Origin: Polyangiaceae bacterium
GTDB taxonomy: Bacteria > Myxococcota_A > Polyangia > Polyangiales > Polyangiaceae
Direction: 5' to 3'
NCBI GenBank assembly: GCA_025937895.1
Contig: JAICQL010000041.1
Span: forward strand, 1 to 44,600
Length of the DNA: 44,600 bases
The notes below the pieces were generated by a model. The model was not told the origin of the DNA, did not search any database, and saw nothing but the letters and a program-made list of their open reading frames with translations. This document shows, in pieces, positions 34,768 through 43,340 of the stretch. Positions within the stretch are counted from its first letter, which is position 1. Each line of letters opens with the position of its first letter. A program made the position numbers and the translations under genes.

Positions 34768-35439
34768 CTACCAGCTCAGCGGCTGCAACCGTGGCAGATG
34801 GCGGCGCTGCAGCGCAGCCACGAGCCGCGGCCGCCCGTTCACGAGAAAGGGCTGGCTGGCGCGAGCGAGGATAGGCGCGTCTTCAGGGCTGTCCGAGTAG
34901 GCGTAGCTCCAGGTATTCCCGTAGCCCGCCTCGGCCAGGAAGCGACACTTCTCCGCGCCGTGACAGTGCCGGTAGACGGTCCAGCCATGGGCGCGCCGGC
35001 TGAGCAGCGTGCCCAGCACCCTCACCTGCTGGCCCAGGCCACGCGCTTCCAGCAACGCCCGGACCAGCAGCGCCGGAGCGCCGCTGACCACGACCACGCG
35101 GTGGTCCTGGGCGAGGTGGCGCTCCAGGGTCTGCACCCCCCGCTCTCGCCAGCGCAGCGCCGCCTGCCCGCGCTGGACACGGGCAACGAAGTCCGCAAAG
35201 GAGCCGCGGAGCGCGCTCTCATCGAGGCCCAGCGTGGCGAGCCAGAAGAGCGGGGTTGCGCCTGCCGGGCGGGACGCTGGGTGAAGCAGCAGCGGCCCCG
35301 TCGCGGGCAGTAGCGCCAGCCCCGCGCACAGCCGGAGTGGTGAGGCGAGCAGCGTCTCGTGCAGCCAGTGACCGGTCGAGTCGCCCGCTAGCAAGGTGCC
35401 GTCCAGATCGAAGACAGCCGAGATCTTACTCCCCGCCAT
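34768..35439 (-). CDS. HAD-IB family hydrolase (SerB-like phosphatase)
   Basis: A small phosphatase of 223 residues. Motif I is VFDLDGTLL, with Asp11 and Asp13. Motif II is VVVVSGAP with a Ser at about 119, and the conserved Lys lies around 164 (AEKCRFL). Motif IV is YSDSPEDAP (about 180-188). The layout with a helical cap (about 20-90) matches the SerB/CicA-like HAD-IB group; the substrate cannot be read from sequence. The start at 35439 overlaps the end of the aminotransferase by 14 bp, making it the last gene of the WbpD-WbpE operon, so an intermediate of cell-surface sugar synthesis is a reasonable guess. Confidence 0.85.
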   Translation of the reverse strand: MAGSKISAVFDLDGTLLAGDSTGHWLHETLLASPLRLCAGLALLPATGPLLLHPASRPAGATPLFWLATLGLDESALRGSFADFVARVQRGQAALRWRERGVQTLERHLAQDHRVVVVSGAPALLVRALLEARGLGQQVRVLGTLLSRRAHGWTVYRHCHGAEKCRFLAEAGYGNTWSYAYSDSPEDAPILARASQPFLVNGRPRLVAALQRRHLPRLQPLSW

Positions 35440-36649
35440 GCGCCTCCATCGCCTGGCTCAGCAGCGCTCGGGATGGCTCACTCGCCGCAGCGTGCGACGA
35501 CTCCGCGCGCGCGAGCCCACCCGTGCTCTCCAGCGCGGCCTGCAGCGCCTCCACTACCACGCACTGTGCGTCGCGCGAGATCTCCGGCCAGATCGGCAGG
35601 CTCAACACCGTGCCGCAGGCAGCCTCTGCATGCGGCAGGTGCAGCTCGGCATGAGCCTGGCGGTACACGGGCGCGCGATGCAGCGGCGCCGGATAGTACA
35701 CGCGCGTCTCGATGCCGCGCTCGGCGAGCTGCTCTTGCACGCGACCGCGCGAGGCGGCGGGCAGCTGGATCGTGTACTGGTGGAAGGAGTGCGTCGCGCG
35801 CGGCTCGCGCCAGGGCACGTGCAGCGCGGGCAGCCCAGCCAGCAGCTCATCGTAGCGTGCCGCGGCCTCGCGCCGCCCGGCGAGGGCGTCATCGAGGCGG
35901 GGCAGCCGCACGCGCAGCACGGCGGCTTGCAGGGCGTCCAGCCGTGAGTTGTGACCGATGCGCTCGTGAACATGCTGATCGGCGCCGCGCTTGCGGCTGC
36001 CGTGCTGGCGCAGCTGGCGGCAGAGGTCAGCCACCTCGGCCGAGCTCGTGGCCAGCACCCCACCATCTCCCAGCGCACCCAGGTTCTTGCTGGGAAAGAA
36101 GGACAGCGCCGCCGCATGGCCGAAGCTGCCGAGCTTGCGCCCTGCGTAGCTGCCGCCCAGCGCCTGGGCCACGTCCTCCAGCAACATCAGCCCATGCTGC
36201 TCGGCCAGCTCCAGCAGCGGGCCGAGCGGTGCTGCCTGCCCGAACAAGTGCACGGGAATGATGGCGCGCGTATGGCACGTCACCCGCCGGGCAGCGCTGG
36301 CTGGATCGATGTTGAAGGTGCGCGGATCGATGTCCGCAAAGACGGGCCGCGCCCCCACGGCGCTCACCGCCTCGGCGCTGGCGAAGAAGCCGAAAGCCGG
36401 CACGATCACCTCGTGACCGGGGCCCACCCCCAGAGCGCGCAGGCCGAGCACCAGCGCATCCGTACCCGAGTTGAGGCTCACGCACTCGGCAACGCCCAGG
36501 TACTCGGCCAGCTCACGCTCGAATGCGCTCACCTCCGGTCCACCGATGAAGGTACCGGAGTCGAGGACGCGCCGCAGCGCCGCGTCGATCTCGCTGCGCA
36601 GCGCGCGCAACCCGGGCTGTAGATCGAGCAATGGGATGCGCACCGTCAT
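35426..36649 (-). CDS. wbpE: DegT/DnrJ/EryC1 sugar aminotransferase, WbpE-like
   Basis: PLP-dependent transaminase of nucleotide sugars, 407 residues from ATG 36649. Signatures: IPLLDLQPG, SGTFIGGPEV (31-40), LNSGTDALVLGLRALG (59-74), ED at 158-159 with VAQALGG, the Schiff-base Lys188 in FFPSKNLGALGDGG, and IGHNSRLDALQAAVL. Beside a WbpD-like acetyltransferase it is probably the 3-oxo-to-3-amino transaminase of UDP-GlcNAc(3NAc)A synthesis. Its start overlaps the wbpD stop by four bases. It is a different subfamily from the PglE-type remnant at 32.4 kb. A polar C-terminal extension of about 30 residues (GLARAESSHAAASE) is unusual. Confidence 0.88.
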   Translation of the reverse strand: MTVRIPLLDLQPGLRALRSEIDAALRRVLDSGTFIGGPEVSAFERELAEYLGVAECVSLNSGTDALVLGLRALGVGPGHEVIVPAFGFFASAEAVSAVGARPVFADIDPRTFNIDPASAARRVTCHTRAIIPVHLFGQAAPLGPLLELAEQHGLMLLEDVAQALGGSYAGRKLGSFGHAAALSFFPSKNLGALGDGGVLATSSAEVADLCRQLRQHGSRKRGADQHVHERIGHNSRLDALQAAVLRVRLPRLDDALAGRREAAARYDELLAGLPALHVPWREPRATHSFHQYTIQLPAASRGRVQEQLAERGIETRVYYPAPLHRAPVYRQAHAELHLPHAEAACGTVLSLPIWPEISRDAQCVVVEALQAALESTGGLARAESSHAAASEPSRALLSQAMEAHGGE

Positions 36650-37248
36650 GCGCCGCCCCCCGCATCCGTGACCAGCCGCAACCCGGAGGAGCCCGCGACG
36701 AACCCTCGCCCGCACTCCTCACAGGCGCCCGCCGCACCTACCGCGGCCTGCTGCAAGGACAGGCACTGCCCGCAATGACAAACCCAGCCGGCAGCGCGCG
36801 CCGGCACACCCAGCACGCGGGCGTGATCGCGCACGTCGCGAGTCACCACGGCGCCGGCCCCCACCAGCGCCCAGCAGCCGATGCGAACGCCACAGACGAT
36901 TGTAGCGTTTGCGCCGATGCTGGCGCCGCGGCCCACGCGCGTGACCGCGTAGCTGTCCGGATCGCGCGGAAAAGCGGCTCGCGGCGCCTTCACGTTGGTA
37001 AACACCATGCTGGGCCCGCAGAAGACCTCGTCCTCCAGGATGACGCCAGCGTACACGGAAACGTTGTTCTGAATCTTCACGCCGCGCCCGATCTTCACGC
37101 CCTTGCCCACGAATACGTTCTGGCCCAGGGTGCAGTCGCTACCGATCTCGGCCCCGGCGCTGACGTGGCAGAAGTGCCAGATCTTGGTGCCGGCGCCGAT
37201 GCGCGCGCCGGGATCCACCACCGCGGAAGCGTGGATGAAGACGCTCAT
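36646..37248 (-). CDS. wbpD: WbpD-like UDP-sugar 3-N-acetyltransferase with C-terminal Zn-ribbon-like tail
   Basis: Left-handed beta-helix acetyltransferase of 200 residues that acetylates a 3-amino nucleotide sugar. Hexapeptide repeats run from about 5 to 135 (for example VVDPGARIGAGTKIWHFCHV). Family-specific segments are present: FTNVKAPRAAFPR (83-95), GASIGANATIVCG (108-120), GAGAVVTRDV and LGVPARAAGW. After Trp155 a cluster of Cys157, 159, 162, 176 and 179 suggests a small zinc ribbon, a tail seen in some relatives. It is the first gene of an operon with wbpE and the HAD phosphatase. Surface polysaccharide synthesis is the likely role. Confidence 0.9.
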   Translation of the reverse strand: MSVFIHASAVVDPGARIGAGTKIWHFCHVSAGAEIGSDCTLGQNVFVGKGVKIGRGVKIQNNVSVYAGVILEDEVFCGPSMVFTNVKAPRAAFPRDPDSYAVTRVGRGASIGANATIVCGVRIGCWALVGAGAVVTRDVRDHARVLGVPARAAGWVCHCGQCLSLQQAAVGAAGACEECGRGFVAGSSGLRLVTDAGGGA

Positions 37249-37443
37249 CGCCAGGAGAGCTTCGACCAGGGCATGCCGGGACGGCCCCCGGCCTGGAACG
37301 GCAATGGATTGCGAAGGGCCTGCAACACGCGCGGTTTTAGCAGAGCGCGCGCCGAGCGCAGCAAATTCTGGAGCGGACCGGGCCCCGGCGACGTTCGCGA
37401 CCTTGCCCCTGTTTCCGGAGCGATTGCTCGCCTGCTCCCCAGC

Positions 37444-38100
37444 TCACGGGCACGCGATAGCGCAGAGCGGCGAACCCCGCTCCACGGAGGGTGCACCAGT
37501 GGCATGGCTGGCGGGCACGAAGCGCATCATCAGCACACCCAGCACCAGACCTAACCCCAGGCAAACCAGCCCTTGCAGCGCAGCGCGGCGAAAGGGCGCG
37601 CCGTCCAGCCCGGACGACTGGCGAAAGCGCACGCAGCGTATGGTCTCGGCCTCTGCGTCTACCAGCAGCACACCGTCCACCCCAAACGCCTCCCGGTACT
37701 CCAGCAACTGGCGGCGCGTCGGGCCATAGCGCAGGTCGAGCGCGCGCTCACCGGTCTTCACCTCGGCAATCCAGCGCACGCCCTCGCTCTGTACCAGATA
37801 GTCCGCGATCAGATCGAAGCTCAGCTGTCGACCGTCTGCCAGCAGCGACCAGCGCTGCCGCACCTGGCGGCCAAGGATGGCGTAGCCATGAGCGGCAAGG
37901 ACGGCAGCCGCTGCCTGCTCGGCCCGGCTGGCGCGCGCGGCCCGCCGCACGCGCCGCAGCCGCGCCCAATGTTTCACTGCATGAAACAACAACCAGGCGA
38001 GCGCCGCGCTCAGCAGCATGCCGAGCAGGAACATCCCGAACGGAAACGCTCCGTCAGGGGGCATGCTCGGCTCGATCCGGGGCAAATCAGCGGCCTTCAT
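37444..38100 (-). CDS. Membrane-anchored PD-(D/E)xK (RecB-like) nuclease-domain protein
   Basis: 218 residues from ATG 38100. An N-terminal membrane helix (about 20-42) and a C-terminal one (about 174-194) flank a soluble domain. In that domain I read the nuclease core in order: Glu62 in a helix (RAEQAAAAVLAAHGY), Asp96 and Asp100 (FDLIADYLV), Glu113-Val-Lys115 (IAEVKTG), and Gln131-x3-Tyr135 (QLLEY), the QxxxY element of RecB-family nucleases. No helicase or restriction gene is adjacent. A catalytic or DNA-binding role is inferred, not shown. It is divergent from the Ser/Thr kinase gene by 150 bp. Confidence 0.75.
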   Translation of the reverse strand: MKAADLPRIEPSMPPDGAFPFGMFLLGMLLSAALAWLLFHAVKHWARLRRVRRAARASRAEQAAAAVLAAHGYAILGRQVRQRWSLLADGRQLSFDLIADYLVQSEGVRWIAEVKTGERALDLRYGPTRRQLLEYREAFGVDGVLLVDAEAETIRCVRFRQSSGLDGAPFRRAALQGLVCLGLGLVLGVLMMRFVPASHATGAPSVERGSPLCAIACP

Positions 38101-38250
38101 CTCGTAAGGGGACTGTGGCACGAGAGCCCACGCGCGGGAACTCTGGCGCAGCGGCACCGAGATCTGCGCAGTGAAATCTCGCGCTGCTCTCTGTTTCCAG
38201 TGATTGAGACGGGCACCGTCCACTCTGTTGCATCAGACTGATGAAGCTGC

Positions 38251-39864
38251 ATGCTAGCCCTGAGGAACACCGCGGTCGGTAAGGATGGGGAGGTGTCACC
38301 TCCATCCTCGTCCGCCACTCGCGCGAGCGCAGCAGTGACCGAGGCGTCGCCCCCACCCTCCGAGCGCAGCGACAGCCGCCGCGAGGGCAAGGCACACAAG
38401 GCCGGCGACGTCGTGGACGGACGTTACGTCTTGATCGAGCCGCTCGGCAAGGGCGGAATGGGCGTCGTCTGGAAGGCGCTATCCACCGCGCTCGACGTGG
38501 AGGTGGCCGTCAAGCTCGTGCGCGGCGCCACGCCGAGCGCCGAGGCCTTCAAGCGCATGGCGCGCGAGGCTCACGCTGCCGCGCGGCTCGGCCATCCGGC
38601 GATGGCCACCGTGCTGGACTTCGGGGCGACGCCCGCGGGCGATCCGTACGTCGTGATGGAGCTCCTGCACGGCGAGTCGCTGGGCGAGGTGCTGGGGCGA
38701 GAGCGCCGGGTGGACACGCTGCGCGCGGTCAGCATGCTGCTGCCGATCATGGATGGCCTGCGCGAAGCCCATGACAAGGGCATCGTGCACCGCGACCTCA
38801 AGCCGGAGAACCTGTTTCTCTCCCGCACCGCGCGCGGGCGCCTGCAGCCCAAGGTGCTGGATTTCGGTATCGCCAAGCTGGAGCAGGCCACTGACTCCAG
38901 CACGCGGCTGACCCAGGATGGCGCCGTGCTGGGCAGCCCGGGTTACTTCTCGCCCGAGCAAGCGCGGGGCGAGATCAACATCGATTTCCGCACCGACATC
39001 TGGTCGATCAGCGTGGTGCTGTACGAGCTCATCACCGGCGAGTTGCCGTTCTCGGGCCCGAACTACAACGCCCTGTTGATGTCCATCCTCAAGGACAACC
39101 CCAAGCCCATCACCAGCTATGGCCACGGCGACGAGGAACTCTGGCGCATCCTGCAGCGCGGCCTCCACCGCGATCGCGAGCGCCGCTGGTCGTCGATGTG
39201 GGAGCTGGGTCGGGCGCTGGCAAAGTGGCTGTTTGACAAGGGCGTCCGCGCCGACGTGACCTCGCGCTCGCTGGAAGAGGTGTGGCTCGAGCCGCGTCCC
39301 AGTGAGCAAGCGCCGCCCGTGGCCGATGCACCTCGCGAGGGCGGCGCGCGGCGCGTGCTGAGCACGCTCATCAAGCGGCGCTCCGCGGACACGCTGGCCG
39401 GCGAGACCATCTCCACGATCAGCGGGCAGCGCCTGGTGGCCACGCGCGTGCTCGGCTGGGGCGCGGCAGCGGCCGGTGTCCTGGCGCTGGGCTGGAGCGT
39501 GCTCGCGCAGACGGGGCCCAGCAGCGCCACCGCCCAGCCCATGAGCGCGGCCGCTGCTCCGGCGCCCGAGCGCAGCGCGCCAGCGCAGCCCGCGCCCGTG
39601 CTCGTCGCTGCTCCGGCCGCGCCAGAACCGATCGCGGCCTCCGTCCACGGTGAGCCGAAGGCCGCGCCCAAGAAGCTACCGGCGCGCGACGTGCGCGCTG
39701 CGCTGAGCAGCAGCACGGGTGAGAGCAAGCCCGCGGCGACGGCGGCCAAGCCGGCGCCCGAGCCCAGCCGCCCCAGGCGAGCAGCGGCGCGAGCGCCCGT
39801 CAAATCCGCCACGACCGCCAGGCCCGCGACGCGCAAGCGCATCGACCAAGAGTTCGGTTTCTGA
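38251..39864 (+). CDS. Eukaryotic-like serine/threonine protein kinase with one membrane helix
   Basis: 537 residues. The kinase domain covers about 58-330: Gly loop LGKGGMGVVWKA (65-76), ATP-anchoring Lys88 (VAVKLV), catalytic HRDLKPEN with Asp182, DFGIAKL with Asp204, and an activation segment through GSPGYFSPEQARG. A linker leads to a single membrane helix (about 401-419). An Ala/Pro-rich, basic C-terminal tail (to 537) would lie outside the cytoplasm and has no PASTA repeats. The first 50 residues are disordered. All catalytic residues are present. It is followed 86 bp later by a secreted TPR-like gene, a pairing typical of myxobacterial kinases. Confidence 0.95.
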   Translation: MLALRNTAVGKDGEVSPPSSSATRASAAVTEASPPPSERSDSRREGKAHKAGDVVDGRYVLIEPLGKGGMGVVWKALSTALDVEVAVKLVRGATPSAEAFKRMAREAHAAARLGHPAMATVLDFGATPAGDPYVVMELLHGESLGEVLGRERRVDTLRAVSMLLPIMDGLREAHDKGIVHRDLKPENLFLSRTARGRLQPKVLDFGIAKLEQATDSSTRLTQDGAVLGSPGYFSPEQARGEINIDFRTDIWSISVVLYELITGELPFSGPNYNALLMSILKDNPKPITSYGHGDEELWRILQRGLHRDRERRWSSMWELGRALAKWLFDKGVRADVTSRSLEEVWLEPRPSEQAPPVADAPREGGARRVLSTLIKRRSADTLAGETISTISGQRLVATRVLGWGAAAAGVLALGWSVLAQTGPSSATAQPMSAAAAPAPERSAPAQPAPVLVAAPAAPEPIAASVHGEPKAAPKKLPARDVRAALSSSTGESKPAATAAKPAPEPSRPRRAAARAPVKSATTARPATRKRIDQEFGF

Positions 39865-39950
39865 GCAAATCCGGCGCGCCATGAGCCCCGGGCAAATTCG
39901 AGCTACAAGCGACGGTGTTTGGGCCGTTCCGAACTGACGGAAGGGCCTCG

Positions 39951-41024
39951 ATGTCGAAACCAACCCGGTCAGCCCGCGGCGCATGTTTGCTTCGCGCCAG
40001 CACAGGCTCCGCCGCCCTGTGGCTGGGCCTGAGCCTGCTGGACGCTGGCCCTGCGCTGGCGGCAGACCCCGGCGCCGACGGCCTGTCCGTGGAAAACGCC
40101 AACGCCAATCAAGATCTGGCGCGCAGTGTGGCGGTCACCGGCCGGGAGGCGTTCAACGCCGGCGACTACGAGACGGCGCTGGCCCTGTTCCGCCGTGCCT
40201 ACACCCTGTACCCGGCGCCCACCGTGGTGCTGTACGAGGCGCGCACCCTGGAGAAGATGGGCCTGCTGCTGGAGGCGGTGGAAGCGTACGTGCGCACCAC
40301 CCAGATCTCCATCCCATCCGGCGCACCGGAGCAGTTCGCCGAGGCGATCGCCGCCGCTCGCCAGGAAGAGCGGGCGCTGCGGCTGCGGATCCCGACGCTC
40401 ACGCTGCGCGTGGAAGGCGTCAGCGGCAACGATCCCAACCTGAAGGTGTCGATCAATGGGCGCGCCATCGGCGCGGCTCAGTTTGGCCAGGCGCAGCGCC
40501 TCAATCCGGGCACGTACCGCATCACGGGCTCGACCGGCGGGGATCGCTCCGACACGGCCGAGGTCGTGCTGAGCGAGAGCCAGAAGGCCTCCGTGGTGCT
40601 GAACCTGGCGCCGCCCTCACTGAGCCCACCTGCACCCGTGATTCGCTCGATCAGCGCCGAGCCCAACGATGCCCCGGCGGCCTCCGGCAGCTCGCTGCGC
40701 ATGGCGGCCTATATCTCCGGCGGCATTGGCCTGGCGGGCCTGGGCGCGGGCGTGGTGACCGGGCTGATGTCCGTCAGCAAACACGAGCAAGCCGACCAGG
40801 AGTGCGATGATGGCGTCTGCATCGCCGACGGCAACGGCCCCGGTCTGGTCGAAGACTTTCGTTCCCTGCGCACCGTGAGCACCGTGTTCTACGGCGTCGG
40901 CGCTGCGGGTCTGGCGGCGGGCATCACCTTCTGGCTGCTCGCGCCGAGCGATCCGGATCCGAGCCAGGCGGCCATCGCGCCGTGGATCAGCGGCAAGACG
41001 CTGGGCGTGCAAGGCAGCTTCTAG
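39951..41024 (+). CDS. Secreted TPR-like protein with C-terminal membrane segments
   Basis: 357 residues from ATG 39951, which has AAGGG ten bases upstream. A signal peptide (about 1-38, ending PALAA) is followed by a TPR-like helical region (about 52-125: GREAFNAGDYETALALFRRA). A beta-rich segment (about 140-215) follows with a PEGA-like pattern: LKVSINGRAIG and NPGTYRITGSTGGD. Two hydrophobic helices then lie near the end (about 255-278 and 310-335). It is probably a periplasmic or envelope protein working with the kinase encoded just upstream. This class is abundant in myxobacteria but functionally uncharacterised. Confidence 0.83.
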   Translation: MSKPTRSARGACLLRASTGSAALWLGLSLLDAGPALAADPGADGLSVENANANQDLARSVAVTGREAFNAGDYETALALFRRAYTLYPAPTVVLYEARTLEKMGLLLEAVEAYVRTTQISIPSGAPEQFAEAIAAARQEERALRLRIPTLTLRVEGVSGNDPNLKVSINGRAIGAAQFGQAQRLNPGTYRITGSTGGDRSDTAEVVLSESQKASVVLNLAPPSLSPPAPVIRSISAEPNDAPAASGSSLRMAAYISGGIGLAGLGAGVVTGLMSVSKHEQADQECDDGVCIADGNGPGLVEDFRSLRTVSTVFYGVGAAGLAAGITFWLLAPSDPDPSQAAIAPWISGKTLGVQGSF

Positions 41025-41600
41025 CCATCACGTCGCGGCGCGGCCCGGCATCGAACGCGCCCGCGGATCCACGCCCTGCCGCAGAGCTCCAGCAGCCGCT
41101 CCAGCTCGGCGCTGGAGTAGGAGTAGCCGGTCGGGTTCTGATAGCTGGAGATCAGGTACACGAGGCCGGGGCGAGCCGCAGCCAGGGTCTCTGCCCAGCG
41201 GTCCAGATCGACGCCGCGGAACGGGTCGAGCGGCAGCGGCACGAGCCGGCAGCCAAGATGCGAGAACAGCTGCCGCCCGATCGAGTACACTGGATCTTCC
41301 ATCGCGACCACCGGCTGCGCGAGCGTGCGCCCGACCATGTCGAGAGCCTGCTGCGAGCCCGCCGTGATGATGACGTCTTCGGGGCTGGCGTCGATGCCGC
41401 GCCCGCGCAGCCGCTCGGCGATGACCCCGCGAGCGCGGGGTAGCCCTGTGAGTCAGAGAAGGTGTGCAGGCCCGGCAGGGTGAGCACGGAGCGAAAGCAA
41501 TCGCTCGGCTGCTCGCAGGGCAAGAGCTCCGGAGCGATGTAGACGCTGCTCAGCTGCAGCGGCTCTGGCCCCAGGAGCTGCGGAGGCGCCAGTGAAGGAC
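41025..41600 (-). pseudogene. Class I/II PLP aminotransferase pseudogene (frameshifted, truncated)
   Basis: Reading the minus strand from about 41541, YIAPELLPCEQPSDCF through HTFSDSQGYP matches the N-terminal part of a class I/II aminotransferase. At the CCCC run complementary to 41437-41440 the frame shifts. The next frame continues RGVIAERLRGRGIDASPEDV, then IITAGSQQALDMVGRTLAQP, MEDPVYSIGRQLFSHLG and YLISSYQNPTGYS. Homology stops near ERLLELC (about 41090), before the PLP-binding lysine region, so both a one-base deletion and a 3' truncation are present. The domain resembles that of MocR-type regulators, but no DNA-binding part is seen. The spacer 41601-41774 holds only irregular GGGACA-type repeats. 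Confidence 0.85.
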
Positions 41601-41774
41601 CGCGCAGCCGAGCGGGGCTCGGGCAACGCGAGGGTGCCGCCGGCACACCTTCGCGCGCCATCTGCCTGGGCTAGCGCAATGCCGCGAGCACGTCGGGGGA
41701 CAGGCCCCGGACAGGGTCAGGGTCAGGAACAGCCCCGGGACACGCGCGTGGGACAGCCACTGGGACACGTGCGT

Positions 41775-43232
41775 TCAGCGGCGTACGCTGCGCAGCACGG
41801 CGGCGTGCTCTGCCTCGAAGCTCAGCTGGTGGGCGTGGGCCGCGGATGGCTCCAGCGCCGCGCGCCCGCGGCTGACGATGATGCGGGCGTACCAGTGGTA
41901 CGAGTCCTTGGGGATGCGCCGCCCGCTGGCGTAGTCCACGTAGATGAGCCCGAAGCGCTCTTTGTAGCCGTCCGCCCACTCGAAATTGTCGAGCGCAGAC
42001 CAGTGAAAGTAACCCTCGACCGGCACGCCCTCGGCGATGGCACGGTGCAACTCGCGCAGGTGGCGGGTCAGAAAGTCCACACGCTGCGGATCGTGCACGC
42101 GCTCGTCGAGCGACGGCCAATCGCGGGTGGAGAGGCCGTTCTCCGTGATGAAGATGGGCTTTCCGTAGCGCTCGTAGGCCAGCTTTGGCCCCCAGTAGAG
42201 CGCGTCCGGCGTGATCGGCCAGTTGAAGGCGCTGAGCGGGAAGCCCTGCGGCGTGGGCACCACCTCCGCCTTGCCGCTGGCGCCGCGCCGGATGTGTGCG
42301 CCCTGATAGATGTTGAGGCCCAGGAAATCCGTGGGGGCTGAGATCAGCTCGAGATCGCCGTCGCGCAGCTGCGGCACGTCCCTGCCAAACAGCCGCCAGC
42401 CATCCTCCGGGTACTGGCCGAGGATCACCGGATCCGCCCACCAGGTGAGATTCCAGTGGTTGGGAGCGGCCACCGCGTACATCATCTCGCGCGCTGCTGC
42501 GAGATCCTCCGCCGAGTCACTGGCGGGGATCTTGGGAAAGCCCATGGGGGCGAAGCCCACGCGCGCCGGACGCGGCGTGGCGGCACGGATGGCCTGCACC
42601 CCGCGCCCGTGCGCCAGCAGCGCGTTGTGGCCGCAGCGCAACATCTCCGCGAGCGAGTAGCGCAGCCCCGGCGCATGCCGCCCGTCATAGTGGCCGTGAC
42701 CGACGAACACCTGCGGCTCGTTCAGCGTGATCCAGGTCTCTACCCGATCCCCGAGCTTGCGCACGCAGTGCTCGGTGAACTCGCCGAACCAGCTCGCCAC
42801 GTCGCGATTGAGCCAGCCCCCGCGGTGATACAGGTCGAGCGGCAGATCCCAGTGAAACAGGGTGACGTACGGCGTGATGTTCGCCGCCAGCAGCTCATCC
42901 ACCAGGCGATCGTAGAAGGCGAGGCCTGCCGCGTTGAGCTGTCCGGTGCCCGCCGGCAAGATGCGCGGCCAGCTCAGGCTGAAGCGGTAGCCGGTGAGCC
43001 CCAGCTGGCGGAACAGCGCCACGTCCTCCGCCCAGCGGTGATAGTGGTCGCTCGACACCTCGGCATCATGCCCGCCGTGAATGGCGCCCTCCTTGGCGCA
43101 CAGCATGTCCCAGATCGACAGACCCCGGCCCCCGGCGCGCGCTCCACCCTCTACCTGGTAAGCGGCGGTGGCAGCACCCCACACGAAGCGATCCGGGAAG
43201 GCGAGTGCGTTCATGGCGGCGCGTCTTATCAT
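41775..43232 (-). CDS. Beta-glucosidase, glycoside hydrolase family 1
   Basis: Retaining beta-glycosidase of 485 residues. It begins near FPDRFVWGAATAAYQVEGG and carries the acid/base Glu172 in TLNEP and the nucleophile Glu364 in ITENG. Other sugar-site elements are present: WPRILPAG, HWDLP, and the aglycone-side FHWSALDNFEWADGY. It has no signal peptide, so it is a cytoplasmic enzyme for disaccharides or small glycosides. ATG 43232 has AAGGA eight bases upstream and is preferred over Met7. The gene is divergent from the aldo/keto reductase. No transporter lies nearby. Confidence 0.95.
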   Translation of the reverse strand: MIRRAAMNALAFPDRFVWGAATAAYQVEGGARAGGRGLSIWDMLCAKEGAIHGGHDAEVSSDHYHRWAEDVALFRQLGLTGYRFSLSWPRILPAGTGQLNAAGLAFYDRLVDELLAANITPYVTLFHWDLPLDLYHRGGWLNRDVASWFGEFTEHCVRKLGDRVETWITLNEPQVFVGHGHYDGRHAPGLRYSLAEMLRCGHNALLAHGRGVQAIRAATPRPARVGFAPMGFPKIPASDSAEDLAAAREMMYAVAAPNHWNLTWWADPVILGQYPEDGWRLFGRDVPQLRDGDLELISAPTDFLGLNIYQGAHIRRGASGKAEVVPTPQGFPLSAFNWPITPDALYWGPKLAYERYGKPIFITENGLSTRDWPSLDERVHDPQRVDFLTRHLRELHRAIAEGVPVEGYFHWSALDNFEWADGYKERFGLIYVDYASGRRIPKDSYHWYARIIVSRGRAALEPSAAHAHQLSFEAEHAAVLRSVRR

Positions 43233-43340
43233 GGAGTCCTTGCTTCGTTAACTCCGGCAGCGCACGGTTGCGCCGATTCTGCGCGCAGCAGCCGCTGCGG
43301 CGGCCTTTGCCCCGCGCACGGCGCCGGCTAGGCTGCGCGC

